Positions 34,853-44,711 of a stretch of DNA of 64,000 bases are shown here, piece after piece. The DNA comes from Acerihabitans sp015654925 (GTDB lineage: Bacteria; Pseudomonadota; Gammaproteobacteria; Enterobacterales; Enterobacteriaceae). The translations under genes were made by a program, and so were the position numbers. The first letter of the stretch is position 1; each line of letters begins with the position of its first letter. The notes under the pieces were generated by a model. The model made no database searches and was not told the DNA's origin. It saw nothing but the letters and a program-made list of their open reading frames with translations. The stretch lies in the NCBI RefSeq assembly GCF_047324175.1, contig NZ_CP178732.1, positions 1,612,001-1,676,000 on the forward strand, written 5' to 3'.

Positions 34853-35686
34853 ATGAAAAAAATTGCCATCGTCGGTTTAGGCTGGCTGGGAATGCCGCTG
34901 GCGCTCTCGCTGCTTGCCCGGGGTTACCGGGTCACCGGCACCAAGACCACCCCCGACGGCGTGGAAGCGGCCCGCATGTGCGGCGTGGAATGCTATCCGC
35001 TATTGCTGACGCCGGAAATCAACGCCGAACAGGACGATCTGGCGGCGCTGTTCCAGGTTGACGCGCTGGTGGTTACCCTGCCGGCCGGGCGCACCACGGA
35101 ACGCGCCGATCAATACTGCCTGGCGGTGCAGCAGGTGGTGGACAGCGCCCTGGCCTTTGGCGTGCCGCGTATTATCTTCACCAGCTCCACCTCGGTCTAC
35201 GGCGAGGCGCGGGGCACCCTGCGCGAAGATAGCCCGCTGGCGCCGGTGACGCCGTCGGCGATTTCCCTGGTGGAGCTGGAGCGCTGGTTGCACCGGTTGC
35301 CCAATACGTCGGTGGATATCCTGCGGCTGGCCGGGCTGGTGGGACCAAGCCGCCATCCCGGGCGGTTTCTGGCCGGTAAAACCGGGCTGGCGGGAGGTTC
35401 CCACGGCGTGAACCTGGTGCATCAATCTGATGTAATTGCGGCCATCGAGCAATTGCTTAAGCTGCCCAAGGGCGGGCATATTTATAATATATGCGCGCCG
35501 CGCCATCCGGCAAAACGCGACTATTACCCGGATCGGGCGCGTGAACTGGATCTGGCGCCGCCGGAGTATTTGGCCGCCGATGAGCGCGACACCGGCAAGA
35601 TTATCGACGGCAGCCGGATTTGCCGTGAATTGGGGTTTGAATATTTATATCCCGATCCGGCGCTAATGCCGATGAGGTTGTCGTAG
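34853..35686 (+). CDS. yeeZ: YeeZ-like SDR-family NAD(P)-binding protein
   Basis: This 277-aa protein begins MKKIAIVGLGWLGMPLALSL, an NAD(P)-binding Rossmann loop (GLGxLG). FTSSTSVYGEARG, VDILRLAGLVGPSRHPGRF and HIYNICAPRHP are as in E. coli YeeZ, whose role is unknown. ATG 34853 follows GGGGAA; an in-frame extension back to 34817 lacks a site. It is divergent from the his operon, exactly as in E. coli, so orthology is firm. Confidence 0.93.
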   Translation: MKKIAIVGLGWLGMPLALSLLARGYRVTGTKTTPDGVEAARMCGVECYPLLLTPEINAEQDDLAALFQVDALVVTLPAGRTTERADQYCLAVQQVVDSALAFGVPRIIFTSSTSVYGEARGTLREDSPLAPVTPSAISLVELERWLHRLPNTSVDILRLAGLVGPSRHPGRFLAGKTGLAGGSHGVNLVHQSDVIAAIEQLLKLPKGGHIYNICAPRHPAKRDYYPDRARELDLAPPEYLAADERDTGKIIDGSRICRELGFEYLYPDPALMPMRLS

Positions 35687-35799
35687 TAAATTTGCCAAGG
35701 AACGGGGTAACCGCTATGTTTTTAAAGCAGGCGTAATTTCGCGCAGGCCGGTTTGCTGTCCGCCAATGTATGAAGACAGGATGCTTGAGCGGGTAATCT

Positions 35800-37248
35800 A
35801 TGCAAAATCTCGTAGCAGTCGACACATTCTCGGCGCCGGACGCGACTGCGCCGCTGCGCCAGGGCAGGCCGGTAAGTGAGCATCGAACCAGCGCGTTCCA
35901 GCGTGAGATAGCTTCTTACCTGGAACGCCACCCCCAGACCCAGTACGTCGATATTCTCCTCACCGATCTTAACGGTTGTTTTCGCGGTAAACGCATCCCC
36001 ATTGCCGGCCTGTTTACTCTTGAAGCCGGATGTTATTTCCCCGCTTCGATATTTGCCATCAACCTCTACGGCCACACCGTGGAAGCGGCCGGCCTCGGCC
36101 AGGAAAAAGGCGAGCCGGATCTGATGTGCGTGCCGGTGACCGGTAGCCTTATCCCGTCCGCCGCCGATCCTGACACGACCGCCCAGTTATTGCTGACCAT
36201 GCGTGATGAAGACGGCGCCGCTTTTGACGTGGAGCCGCGCAATGTGCTGGACCGGGTGTTGCAGGCCGTGCGCCGGCGCGGCATTTCGCCGGTGGCGGCG
36301 GTAGAACTGGAATTTTACCTGGTGGATAAACGACGCGGCGCGGGCGGTTTATTGCAGCCGCCGTGTGCGCCGCATACCGGCGAGCGCCATACGCGCTGCC
36401 AGGTGTATTCCCTGGATAATCTGGATATTTTCGCCGATGTGCTCAAGGAAATCGACCGGCTGGCCCAGCTGCAAAAACTGGCCGCCACCGGCGCGGTGGC
36501 GGAGTCGGCGCCGGGCCAGTTCGAGATCAATCTGAACCATTGCGACGATCCGCTGAAAGCCTGCGATCGCGCCTTGCAATTGAAACGGCTGGTACGGCTG
36601 GCGGCGGAAAAAAGCGGCATGGATGCCACGTTTATGGCCAAACCGTATGCGGCTTTTGCGGGCAGCGGCATGCATATTCATCTTAGCCTGCTTGACCGCC
36701 TGGGCAATAATGCCTTGTCAAACCAGGACGGCGGCAATTCCGATCTGATGCGCCGCGTGCTGGCCGGAATGCTGGATTTAATGCCGGCGTCCATGGCGCT
36801 GCTGGCCCCCAATGTCAACGCCTTCCGGCGTTTCCAGCCGGGTATGTATGTGCCCACCCAGGCCACCTGGGGGATAAATAACCGCACGGCGGCGCTGCGC
36901 ATTCCCTGTAGCGACCGGCAAAATCATCGGGTGGAATACCGGGTGGCGGGTGCGGACGCCAATCCGTATTTGGCGTTGGCCGCGGCGCTGGCCGGCGTGG
37001 TACACGGGCTTGATAACCCGCTGCCGCTGCCGGCGCAGGTCACCGGCAGCGGCGGGATCGGTAAAGGTAAACCGTTGCCGCTGCGTCAAAGCGAAGCGCT
37101 GCGAATTTTTCGGGACAACCCGGTCTTACCGTCACTGCTGGGGGAGCGCTTCTGCCAGGTATTCCATACCTGCAAGCAGGCGGAACTGAGCTATTTCGAG
37201 CGTTTGGTGACGGAAACCGAAATCGACTGGATGTTGAAAAACGCCTAA
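35800..37248 (+). CDS. puuA: Gamma-glutamylputrescine synthetase
   Basis: This 482-aa glutamine-synthetase-fold enzyme matches E. coli PuuA nearly end to end: VDILLTDLNGCFRGKRIP, GCYFPASIFA, AAVELEFYLVDK, GQFEINL, GSGMHIHLSL, MYVPTQATWGINNRTAALRIPC and the C-terminal ETEIDWMLKNA. It ligates glutamate to putrescine at the start of the putrescine degradation pathway. No other puu gene is near, so it stands alone here. The ribosome-binding site is weak. A terminator lies 44 bases after the stop. Confidence 0.93.
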   Translation: MQNLVAVDTFSAPDATAPLRQGRPVSEHRTSAFQREIASYLERHPQTQYVDILLTDLNGCFRGKRIPIAGLFTLEAGCYFPASIFAINLYGHTVEAAGLGQEKGEPDLMCVPVTGSLIPSAADPDTTAQLLLTMRDEDGAAFDVEPRNVLDRVLQAVRRRGISPVAAVELEFYLVDKRRGAGGLLQPPCAPHTGERHTRCQVYSLDNLDIFADVLKEIDRLAQLQKLAATGAVAESAPGQFEINLNHCDDPLKACDRALQLKRLVRLAAEKSGMDATFMAKPYAAFAGSGMHIHLSLLDRLGNNALSNQDGGNSDLMRRVLAGMLDLMPASMALLAPNVNAFRRFQPGMYVPTQATWGINNRTAALRIPCSDRQNHRVEYRVAGADANPYLALAAALAGVVHGLDNPLPLPAQVTGSGGIGKGKPLPLRQSEALRIFRDNPVLPSLLGERFCQVFHTCKQAELSYFERLVTETEIDWMLKNA

Positions 37249-37291
37249 TTGATACGGTGAGCAGATGTTCCGACACTATGCCGGCAATAGA

Positions 37292-37310
37292 AAAGGCCCT
37301 GTGGGCCTTT
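37292..37310. terminator. Bidirectional terminator between puuA and the membrane protein gene
   Basis: AAAGGCC-ctgtg-GGCCTTT forms a compact hairpin flanked by A-run and T-run. It can end puuA (plus) and the gene at 37316-39244 (minus); the latter's stop lies only six bases away. Confidence 0.85.
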
Positions 37311-37315
37311 ATCTG

Positions 37316-39244
37316 TCACTCAAAACGGTACTCTATCTTTTTGAAAGAGAGTCCCAATCTCCTGCCATCTATGCTGGCGCCCATTTCCTTCGGACTCTTC
37401 AGCGCGTCGAATGCAAAGCCGAGGGTGATCTTTCCCTTGCCGTGCCCGGCGTTATGTATGATGAAATCAATATTATGCTCGCCTGCGGGTAAATCCAGAT
37501 CCTGGATCTTGTCACCGTTGTAATAAATAGCGCCTTTAATCGGCTGATAACTCGACGCCGCTATTAAAAACCTACCCTGGCTCCACGGGGACGCCTGATG
37601 CACTTTTATTTCCGTCGACAGGCCTTCTGTCCATCTAAATCCCGCCTCCGGTTCGCTCCATCCTTTCCAGAAATAATTCTCAGCGCTTTGCCCGAATAAA
37701 ATTTCCCCGGCAGGAGAAAGCTCCGGTACGGAATAAGCTACGATCGGTCTGTTGTAAACATAAAATAGCATACCGTTAAAGCTAAGTTTTTCATCGGGTT
37801 CGCCAAACTGTTTACTTACGCCATTGAGACAAAGCGTGAGGTCTGCGCACTCTTCGCCATCGCTGAGAATGGCGATAAATTGCCTCTTTGCATCGCTATT
37901 GGTTTCAGGCGTGTACCAGTAATCAAACGTCTGCGATCGCCCCCCTAATTGCATGTAACCGGTCTTTTTGTCGAAAGCGACCGGGCGTATCAGGGTATTC
38001 CATTGCGTGTTCCAGGCCATGGCGAGAGTTTGGCTGCCCCAATAAGGGCCAAAACCATCATGAAGATTATTTTTCTCCAGGAACGTGCGCAATTCAACCA
38101 GTGGACGATCCGAATCACGTGGCGGGACATTCCAATGGGAATAGAGGCCGGACAAAAACAATATTGCTAAATACAGCATTATCGATTCCCGTTTGCTTTG
38201 CAGGGCGCTGGCAAACAGGGCGATAATGGCAAGATACACAATATTGACAAAAAAACGGGCGCTATAGGCCGCACCTGGCGTGCTACTTAAAATAAACGCG
38301 GATGTGATGCCGGCTAGCGAAAAGAAAATAATAAAATCTACGTCATCCCGTTTATTGAGTTTTGCCATAGAAAACAGGTAAAGCACAATCACGATAACAG
38401 ATGAAGCGATATTTACGCTGTTGTTTTGCACAAAAAATAAATTGAGATTTCCGCCAAGGCCAACCAAAAACCAGTAGCCATTAGCGAGCATTTGCTGCGG
38501 CGAACCCAAGGAAAAATGCGCAACCGGCAGGTGCAAAACCCGTTCGATAAGGTGGGTGAAGAGAATAATCCCGGTTATAAACAATGGCAAAAGAGCTTTT
38601 TTAGACTGCGTTTTGGCCACTAATGTTTTATAGAGGCTAACCAGCAGTAATGGTAGATAATATGCCGCCTGGAACCAGGGATCGGAAACGGATGCGACAA
38701 GGATAAGCGCGCAAATTCCTATCTCATAAAAAAAGTTAGCGTTTTTCGGTTTGACCATATAAAGATAAATACACAATAATCCGTAGACATTGGTCAGGTT
38801 ATGGGAAAACGGATGAGAGATGTAGCCGACGGTATAAGCAAACTGGGACAAGCCGCAGAAAAATGGGATCAACAAAAAAGAATATTGACTGCGGGTTTTT
38901 CTAAAACAAATCATGGCGGCGATAAGCGCGCCTAAAAATACTTGTGCAATCTCGATAAACTGGATGACCCGTGGGGAAGACGAGCCCGTCAGTTTAAACA
39001 GTAGAAAGTGAATCGGATAAGTGGAAAAGTACCAATTATCAGGCGTAGGCCGCCACTGGGACAATACCGATAAGCCATGTTTCTGGACTTCGTGCCACAC
39101 AATGGCCGAATTTGCCACATCATTGTCGGCGCTAAAATTGAAAGTAACAAAATAATAACTTAATATAATACCAAGTACTATAGATATACCTAAAATTATA
39201 TTTTGTCGTGCCATATCTTTTCCATGATATTCAGTAAGTTGCAT
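37316..39244 (-). CDS. Polytopic membrane protein, GT-C glycosyltransferase-like
   Basis: This 642-aa protein has about ten hydrophobic segments in its first 370 residues (IILGISIVLGIILSYYFV, VFLGALIAAMICF, FFYEIGICALILVASV and others) and a large C-terminal periplasmic portion ending in a beta-rich domain. An acidic motif NFSADNDVANS sits in the first periplasmic loop, where GT-C enzymes keep their catalytic Asp/Glu. The plan resembles GtrII/GT39-type polyprenyl-phosphate-sugar transferases, but no family name is certain. Starts at ATG 39244 or 39214 are about equally likely. It could modify the surface polysaccharide. Single gene between puuA and sbcB. Confidence 0.7.
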   Translation of the reverse strand: MQLTEYHGKDMARQNIILGISIVLGIILSYYFVTFNFSADNDVANSAIVWHEVQKHGLSVLSQWRPTPDNWYFSTYPIHFLLFKLTGSSSPRVIQFIEIAQVFLGALIAAMICFRKTRSQYSFLLIPFFCGLSQFAYTVGYISHPFSHNLTNVYGLLCIYLYMVKPKNANFFYEIGICALILVASVSDPWFQAAYYLPLLLVSLYKTLVAKTQSKKALLPLFITGIILFTHLIERVLHLPVAHFSLGSPQQMLANGYWFLVGLGGNLNLFFVQNNSVNIASSVIVIVLYLFSMAKLNKRDDVDFIIFFSLAGITSAFILSSTPGAAYSARFFVNIVYLAIIALFASALQSKRESIMLYLAILFLSGLYSHWNVPPRDSDRPLVELRTFLEKNNLHDGFGPYWGSQTLAMAWNTQWNTLIRPVAFDKKTGYMQLGGRSQTFDYWYTPETNSDAKRQFIAILSDGEECADLTLCLNGVSKQFGEPDEKLSFNGMLFYVYNRPIVAYSVPELSPAGEILFGQSAENYFWKGWSEPEAGFRWTEGLSTEIKVHQASPWSQGRFLIAASSYQPIKGAIYYNGDKIQDLDLPAGEHNIDFIIHNAGHGKGKITLGFAFDALKSPKEMGASIDGRRLGLSFKKIEYRFE

Positions 39245-39424
39245 TTTTTTCTCTATTACCAGTAATTAATTTTTAACATGCTGCTTGAGCGATGCTTTGT
39301 CTCAAGAGATCTCACCAATGTACGTCCAAACTCTCAGCGCTGACCATTATACTACTTATTCCCTGAGGGAAAATCACCCCAGGTAAAACCATTAGAATCG
39401 TCATAATATAATGATCTCATGGTT

Positions 39425-40846
39425 TTATAGTTGTTGTAGGTAATCAAACAGGTGCTTAAGCAATCGGATTTTAGGTTCATCTTCCGCATGCTCAATATAA
39501 AGTCGCTCCAGGTTCGCCACATAGGTTTCCAGCGTCTCGGCGCTAAAGCGGGTCTTACGGTACTCCAGCCAGCGGCGTTGCTCGCCGTCGTCCAGGGTCT
39601 GCGGGAAGTTACGCGCCCGGTAGCGAAACAGCAGCTCTTCGAGGCGCGGGTCGACAAAACTGATATCCAGCGCCGGCAGGTTGATCGGGTCGGTTTCCAG
39701 GATAATTCCCATCGCCGTGCGGTCGGCATCGCTGAAAAAACCGTCATAGAGTTTGGCGTCCACATTATCCGATCCGGCGAAAGGTTCTGCTTCGGCAAAC
39801 AGCGCCACCAGTTTTTCACGCACTTCGGGATGCCGGCGCAGCAACTGCAGGTTTTGCAGGCAGCGTTGGCGATCGATGCCCAGCCGCTCCGCGTCTTCCG
39901 GCCGCAGCGTATTGGCGGGGGCCAGCACCGGGCACTTATTGATATGCACCAGTTTAATCGGCACCGCCGACGCTTCGCCCAGGCGATCCCGGCGCGTATA
40001 TAAGCGCGTGCGCAACGCGTCCGCATCCAGATCCAGCAATACGTCCATATCGCCGGCCAAATCGCAGACGATCAGCGCGTTCTGGTTTTCCGGATGCCAG
40101 GCCAGCGGCGCAATCCAGCTGGTATTGCCGCGCCTTGCGCCGAACATGCCCGACACGTGGACCAGCGGTTTCATGGCGGCCACATCCACCAGGGTTTTCA
40201 GCTTCTGCTTGCCGCGGTGCTGATACAGATAGTCAAACAGCTTTGGCTGCGCCTGCCGGGCCAGCTTGGCCATGGCAAGCGTGGCATCGACATCGGCCAT
40301 CGCATCATGGGCGTGGGTATGCTCCACGCCGTTGGCCCGGGTCAGGTGTTCCAGGCGAAAACTGGGCAGCCCGTCATCGTTAAGCGGCCAATTGATGCCT
40401 TCGGGACGAAGCGCATAGCAGGCGCGCATCACATCCAGCAGATCCCAGCGTGAATTGCCCTGTTGCCAGCTATAAGCGTAGGGATCGTAAAAATTGCGGT
40501 AAAAAATGGCGCGGGTCACTTCATCATCAAAGCGGATATTGTTATAACCCAGGATGCACGTATCGGGTACGCTGAACATGGCATGGATACGCCGGGCAAA
40601 CTCCGCCTCGCTCACCCCTTCACGGGCGGCCTGCTGCGGGGTGATGCCGGTAATCAGCACCGCTTCCGGGTCCGGCAGATAGTCATCCGCCGGTTTGCAG
40701 AAAAACACCTGCGGCTCATCCAGCGGCTCAAAGTCCAAATCGGCGCGCACCCCCGCGAACTGCGCCGGCCGGTCCAGGGCCGGATGCTTGCCGAAGGTTT
40801 CGTAGTCATGCACCAGAAATGTGGATTGTTTGCTATGGTTATTCAC
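39425..40846 (-). CDS. sbcB: Exodeoxyribonuclease I
   Basis: SbcB degrades single-stranded DNA from the 3' end and acts in recombination and mismatch repair. The 473-aa product follows E. coli SbcB (475 aa) with the DEDDh exonuclease motifs FLVHDYETFG (near 12-20), CILGYNNIRFDDEV (near 97-110) and HAHDAMADVDAT (near 180), and the SH3-like and helical C-terminal parts, for instance KLVHINKCPVLAPANTLRPEDAERLGI. The start is a GTG giving MNNHSKQSTFLV. No close partner gene. Confidence 0.97.
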   Translation of the reverse strand: MNNHSKQSTFLVHDYETFGKHPALDRPAQFAGVRADLDFEPLDEPQVFFCKPADDYLPDPEAVLITGITPQQAAREGVSEAEFARRIHAMFSVPDTCILGYNNIRFDDEVTRAIFYRNFYDPYAYSWQQGNSRWDLLDVMRACYALRPEGINWPLNDDGLPSFRLEHLTRANGVEHTHAHDAMADVDATLAMAKLARQAQPKLFDYLYQHRGKQKLKTLVDVAAMKPLVHVSGMFGARRGNTSWIAPLAWHPENQNALIVCDLAGDMDVLLDLDADALRTRLYTRRDRLGEASAVPIKLVHINKCPVLAPANTLRPEDAERLGIDRQRCLQNLQLLRRHPEVREKLVALFAEAEPFAGSDNVDAKLYDGFFSDADRTAMGIILETDPINLPALDISFVDPRLEELLFRYRARNFPQTLDDGEQRRWLEYRKTRFSAETLETYVANLERLYIEHAEDEPKIRLLKHLFDYLQQL

Positions 40847-41445
40847 TGTTGGCTTATTTCCAATTTTTTAACAATACCCGTTATTTTACAAATAATTAAT
40901 TTTACATTTTTTAGCTATAACCTGCTACTGGCAGGATCTGCTTCTTTACCGTTGCGCCAGGAAAATGCAGGCTAGGTACAGAGTGCTATAAAATTCACCG
41001 AGCAGTGTAGTGTAATAAAGAATATCATTATGGTCCTAAGCGACTAGCCTAAGCGACGCTAGACTGCGTTCCATACATGGTAAACCATATTTGAATTTTG
41101 AATAGCCCAGAAGCAGCAGATCTATGTGGAGGCGGGGTAAAGGTATCTTCTCATTCAAGCAACACTCCGTTGGGATGTCTGGCGCCTGCCATGTTCTAAA
41201 TGATGAGTTCCTCTGTCTAAGCTGCAAAATGTTGGCATACGATTTACATTATGAGTGAACAAGTTTAATAAAGAGGCAGTGTAGTGAATCGTGACAGGCA
41301 AGCAGCTATCTTGATTTTCTGTCACGTGATGTTATGTGCTGGTGTTCATGGGAAGCCGCTGGGCCAAACCCCCGTTTTAAATGCATTCGTTAATGTTGCA
41401 ATATCAGCCAATCTCGACATCCTCTGGAATATTGCAGTCAATTAT
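40847..41445. other. Intergenic region with short direct repeats
   Basis: Short frames (up to about 77 codons) occur but have no recognisable product. GCAGTGTAGTG appears at 41002-41012 and 41276-41286, with TAATAAAGA beside each copy, and CCTAAGCGAC occurs twice near 41035-41057. It may be the scar of an old insertion. Confidence 0.4.
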
Positions 41446-42540
41446 TTATTTAAAATGCCTACCCATTTGTATCGTGTATTTTTCAATGGTTGCGTGCATG
41501 AGAAATGCAATAAGTAAAACGACAACAAAAGTGAAAGTAAATGCGTATATAAAATTAATTCCCTTATCGACTAAAATCCGGAGCATTGAATAACCAACTA
41601 TCGAGTGCAAGACATAAAAAGGATAGCTTATACCTGATAAGAAGGCTAAAATTTTTACTTTTTTTACTTTATCTCTAAGTAAAAACACCATAAAAAAAAC
41701 AGTTAATCCATATGAATAATTTAATGTTAGACCGCTAAAAGAGGCTGCGTCCATTTTTATTTTACACATAAGGAGTATTATTGAAATAATGCCTACACCT
41801 GAGACGACCATTGTGTTGGTGGATATTTTCTGCATATGGTTAAAGTGAAAGAGAATACCAATGCTCATAAAACACATGTAAATCAATTCATCTTTTATTG
41901 CTGAAAACGAGATGCTAAATTGGCCTATATTACATATGGGTGCTTGAGAATTTGTCGTGTATATTAAAATTAAAGAAAATAAGCCTAATAAAAATATTGG
42001 GAAAATTTTTGCGTTATTAATTGCACTATAAAATAGCACGCAAAAAAAGTAAAATTTTAGCTCTATTGATAGTGTCCAATTTACCATATCAATAGACTGT
42101 GCATTAAAAATAGATTGAGTTAATGTCAGGTTTTTTAAAATTGTGTAAAAATCAAAATATTTAGCTGTGCCCCAATAATATTTCGATGTAAGATATAGAG
42201 TTAGGAGCATTATCAGAGAGGAAATAATGTACACCGGGTATATTCTTAATGCTCTGGCGATCAAAAAACCGCTGCGGGTTTTTTTTGATAAGGAGAATGG
42301 TATGACAAAACCGCTTATTAAAAAAAACAGCGACACGCCGAATGGACCATAATTGAAATTTGTTAAGGGTGGTAATAATTGATAGTATATATTTGATGAT
42401 ATCTCTTCTATTTCGGGTGCATTTAGTGCATCAGAAATTACTTTAGGTTGTGCCCAAAAAACACCAAACCAATGTACCACGACGACAGAAAGGAAAGCTA
42501 AAGACCTTAACTGGTCCGCAAAAAGCACTTTATTATTCAT
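41446..42540 (-). CDS. Acyltransferase-3 family membrane protein
   Basis: The 364-aa protein opens MNNKVLFADQLRSLAFLSVVVVHWFGVFW, with the family's first-helix R/H motif, then GPFGVSLFFLISGFVIPFSLS and ARALRIYPVYIISSLIML. About ten membrane segments follow. Such enzymes O-acetylate or otherwise acylate surface polysaccharides or lipid-linked sugars. The gene is far richer in A and T than its neighbours, a sign of transfer. A second family member lies at 42975-43997; the two differ clearly in sequence. Confidence 0.88.
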   Translation of the reverse strand: MNNKVLFADQLRSLAFLSVVVVHWFGVFWAQPKVISDALNAPEIEEISSNIYYQLLPPLTNFNYGPFGVSLFFLISGFVIPFSLSKKTRSGFLIARALRIYPVYIISSLIMLLTLYLTSKYYWGTAKYFDFYTILKNLTLTQSIFNAQSIDMVNWTLSIELKFYFFCVLFYSAINNAKIFPIFLLGLFSLILIYTTNSQAPICNIGQFSISFSAIKDELIYMCFMSIGILFHFNHMQKISTNTMVVSGVGIISIILLMCKIKMDAASFSGLTLNYSYGLTVFFMVFLLRDKVKKVKILAFLSGISYPFYVLHSIVGYSMLRILVDKGINFIYAFTFTFVVVLLIAFLMHATIEKYTIQMGRHFK

Positions 42541-42974
42541 TATCTGTAATGTAAGGATAGGGAAAGGAAGGCAGGGATAATAGGACTAATCTGAAAAAAA
42601 TTCAAACGATTTATCCGTATCAATCACATAAAAAATGAGGCAATATACACTGCGTTTAAATTTCACTTAACCTGGTTAATAAAATGTTACGAGGTGCTTT
42701 AAAAAATTTCCTTGGATGAGAGTAACTATCAAAATTACTATTTTTATAAATTATAAGATCACAAATTCTCGACTTGAATCGCTTTTTTATTTTTATGTAA
42801 ACCCAAACGTTTTAGTCACACTGTGATATATACTTACGGATAGTATCTCACCAGAGCTGCCCTTACCTTACGGTTAATCGCTGTGAGAGTTCACTTATCA
42901 CCCTTGGGTCAGCTGTGATAATTGAACTCTCTCCTGTGGGGAACATGGGGCAATGAGATTAAATGGACTCTCCC
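42541..42974. other. AT-rich gap between the two acyltransferase genes
   Basis: No gene is seen. It holds the long inverted repeat at 42885-42931. The promoter of the 41446-42540 gene should lie in the left part. Confidence 0.5.
42885..42931. repeat. 17-bp near-perfect inverted repeat
   Basis: GAGAGTTCACTTATCAC (42885-42901) and GTGATAATTGAACTCTC (42915-42931) pair with one mismatch around a 13-base loop. There is no T-run on either side, so it is not an ordinary terminator. Confidence 0.85.
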
Positions 42975-43997
42975 TCAGGTAATTTTTGTGATAAATTTAA
43001 TTTTCCGAGCATTGCTGATAATAGCGTATGAAGTTAAAAATAAAAACAGTGCATAGAAAATATTGATAAAAGGGTAATGCAAATCCTCAAGAATATTCAG
43101 AGATGATAATAATTTGATGACATAAATATGGATTACCATATGAAAAAGATAGATCCCGAACGTACAATCTGAAATAGAGGCGATAACCTTTTTTTGTTTT
43201 GATGTGAAAGTGAAATTTAGATTGATGAAAATATAAAATAATGACGCGGACATAATAACAACAGGCGGGTAAGTATAAGTATAAAATAATTCAGATGCGA
43301 CATTAAGCGCCTTGTCAGTTATCGCTGTCGACACAAAAATAAAGATTGCTGATGCTATAAAAAATAATATCGCCGCACGCATGCGTTGTTTTGTATAAGC
43401 CGTATTTTTCAGGATTATAGCTAGGAAAGGATAGATTAAAAGCGCACTGAAATTATTAAGGGTAGTGATTGCAATAAAGTTAGTATTAACACCATAAAGA
43501 ATATTTATAAATGGTAATAAGCATGCAAAGACAAATATTGAAACGGTATAAATAACGAAGAGTGACAATTTACCGTTAAAATATATAATAGAAATGAGAG
43601 GTATAAGAAAATATATACCAATCAAGGCATAAACAAACCATAGATGAAAATAAGCTGGATTTTCAATGAAGTGGTTGATAATCCAGCTGTATGAAAAGAT
43701 ATTTTCATCGGTTATCAAACCAAAAATAATCGACCAAAAAATTAATGGGGGTAAGATTCTTAAAAGCCTTTTTTTATAAAAAATAACAAAATCCATCTTG
43801 TCTTTTATTAATAAAAAACCTGAGATCATAATAAAGATAGGAACACAAAATTTGGTTAGAGAATAAGCAAGATTAGATATGTTCCAGGCAACCGAGCCGA
43901 TTGGAGTACGATAAAATGTCTCCATCGAAGCATGAATAACGATAACGGCAAAAATAGAAATTGCGCGCAGAAGGTCAATATTAATGTTTTTGTTCAT
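42975..43997 (-). CDS. Acyltransferase-3 family membrane protein
   Basis: This 340-aa protein begins MNKNINIDLLRAISIFAVIVIHAS (the conserved first-helix R-x10-H motif) and continues with KFCVPIFIMISGFLL and KKRLLRILPPLIFWSIIFGL. It resembles the WecH-like cluster of the family, which O-acetylates enterobacterial surface glycans, but the acceptor cannot be read from sequence. AT-rich, with codon use unlike the backbone genes. Transcribed in the same direction as the other acyltransferase, with 434 bases between. Confidence 0.88.
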   Translation of the reverse strand: MNKNINIDLLRAISIFAVIVIHASMETFYRTPIGSVAWNISNLAYSLTKFCVPIFIMISGFLLIKDKMDFVIFYKKRLLRILPPLIFWSIIFGLITDENIFSYSWIINHFIENPAYFHLWFVYALIGIYFLIPLISIIYFNGKLSLFVIYTVSIFVFACLLPFINILYGVNTNFIAITTLNNFSALLIYPFLAIILKNTAYTKQRMRAAILFFIASAIFIFVSTAITDKALNVASELFYTYTYPPVVIMSASLFYIFINLNFTFTSKQKKVIASISDCTFGIYLFHMVIHIYVIKLLSSLNILEDLHYPFINIFYALFLFLTSYAIISNARKIKFITKIT

Positions 43998-44504
43998 TAA
44001 GGTGATTATAACGCCATGTGATTTTTTTTAAGATTATACCGATTTCAATAGGAAAAAATAGTAATTATAAAAATAAATCCATAATAAATTGCATGTTTTT
44101 TTTAAGAAATAAAAATAAATGGCAAATGTTACATTTAAGTTATTTTTATTACAGGATATTATCTGAAAAATTTTGGTTACGAAGATTAAATCGGCTAAAT
44201 TTAAATTAATAATTATGTAAAACAATGGTTTATAAAATTAAAAAAAATGTACCGTTTTATTTAACATTTATAGCTCTTAGCGCTGAACCACACTGTGCCA
44301 AATGAGAATAATTAGTGTTTATTGCAATATGGTACCGTTCTGACCGAATCGGCAGTGTAAGTTCAGGGTGACCGCTTTTTTGAGCTGAGAGGCATACTGG
44401 CACGGAGCCGACGTTTATGTAGGACAGACGGCGGTTTTTGGACTCAAGCCTTGCCTACCGTGGCTTGGGTGGGCTGTCATAATCGGCCAAGTTAGTGGCG
44501 GGCT
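43998..44504. other. Intergenic region, AT-rich then GC-rich
   Basis: The left 270 bases are very AT-rich; composition changes near 44350. No coding sequence is supported; possible remnants of an older gene in the right part could not be identified. Confidence 0.45.
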
Positions 44505-44711
44505 GTGGCTACCGGTTGCCGTAAGGGTAAAAACGCGGTTAACTTAGTGCTCATCGGCAACAGGGCCATGGCTGCTACTGGCCAGATGGTAGAACTAGAG
44601 GCCAGGCATGGCTTTGAGGGCGTTTATACGGACGACGAATACCAGCAATATATTGGTATTCTTAACCGATTTTATGGGCTGAACAGAGGATCGAGATGCA
44701 TACCATCATAA
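44505..44711 (+). CDS. Possible small protein overlapping the next gene
   Basis: A GTG-started frame of 68 codons (ATG inside at 44568) encodes a plausible acidic, helical C-terminal part (QMVELEARHGFEGVYTDDEYQQY and ILNRFYGL). No good ribosome-binding site is present and the frame overlaps the membrane-protein start at 44696 by 16 bases. It may be the 3' remnant of a lost gene rather than a live one. Confidence 0.25.
   Translation: MATGCRKGKNAVNLVLIGNRAMAATGQMVELEARHGFEGVYTDDEYQQYIGILNRFYGLNRGSRCIPS

Noticed and set aside
41284..41517. 77-codon plus-strand frame before the acyltransferase gene
   Set aside because: No family match, runs into the end of the minus-strand gene, and has poor start context.
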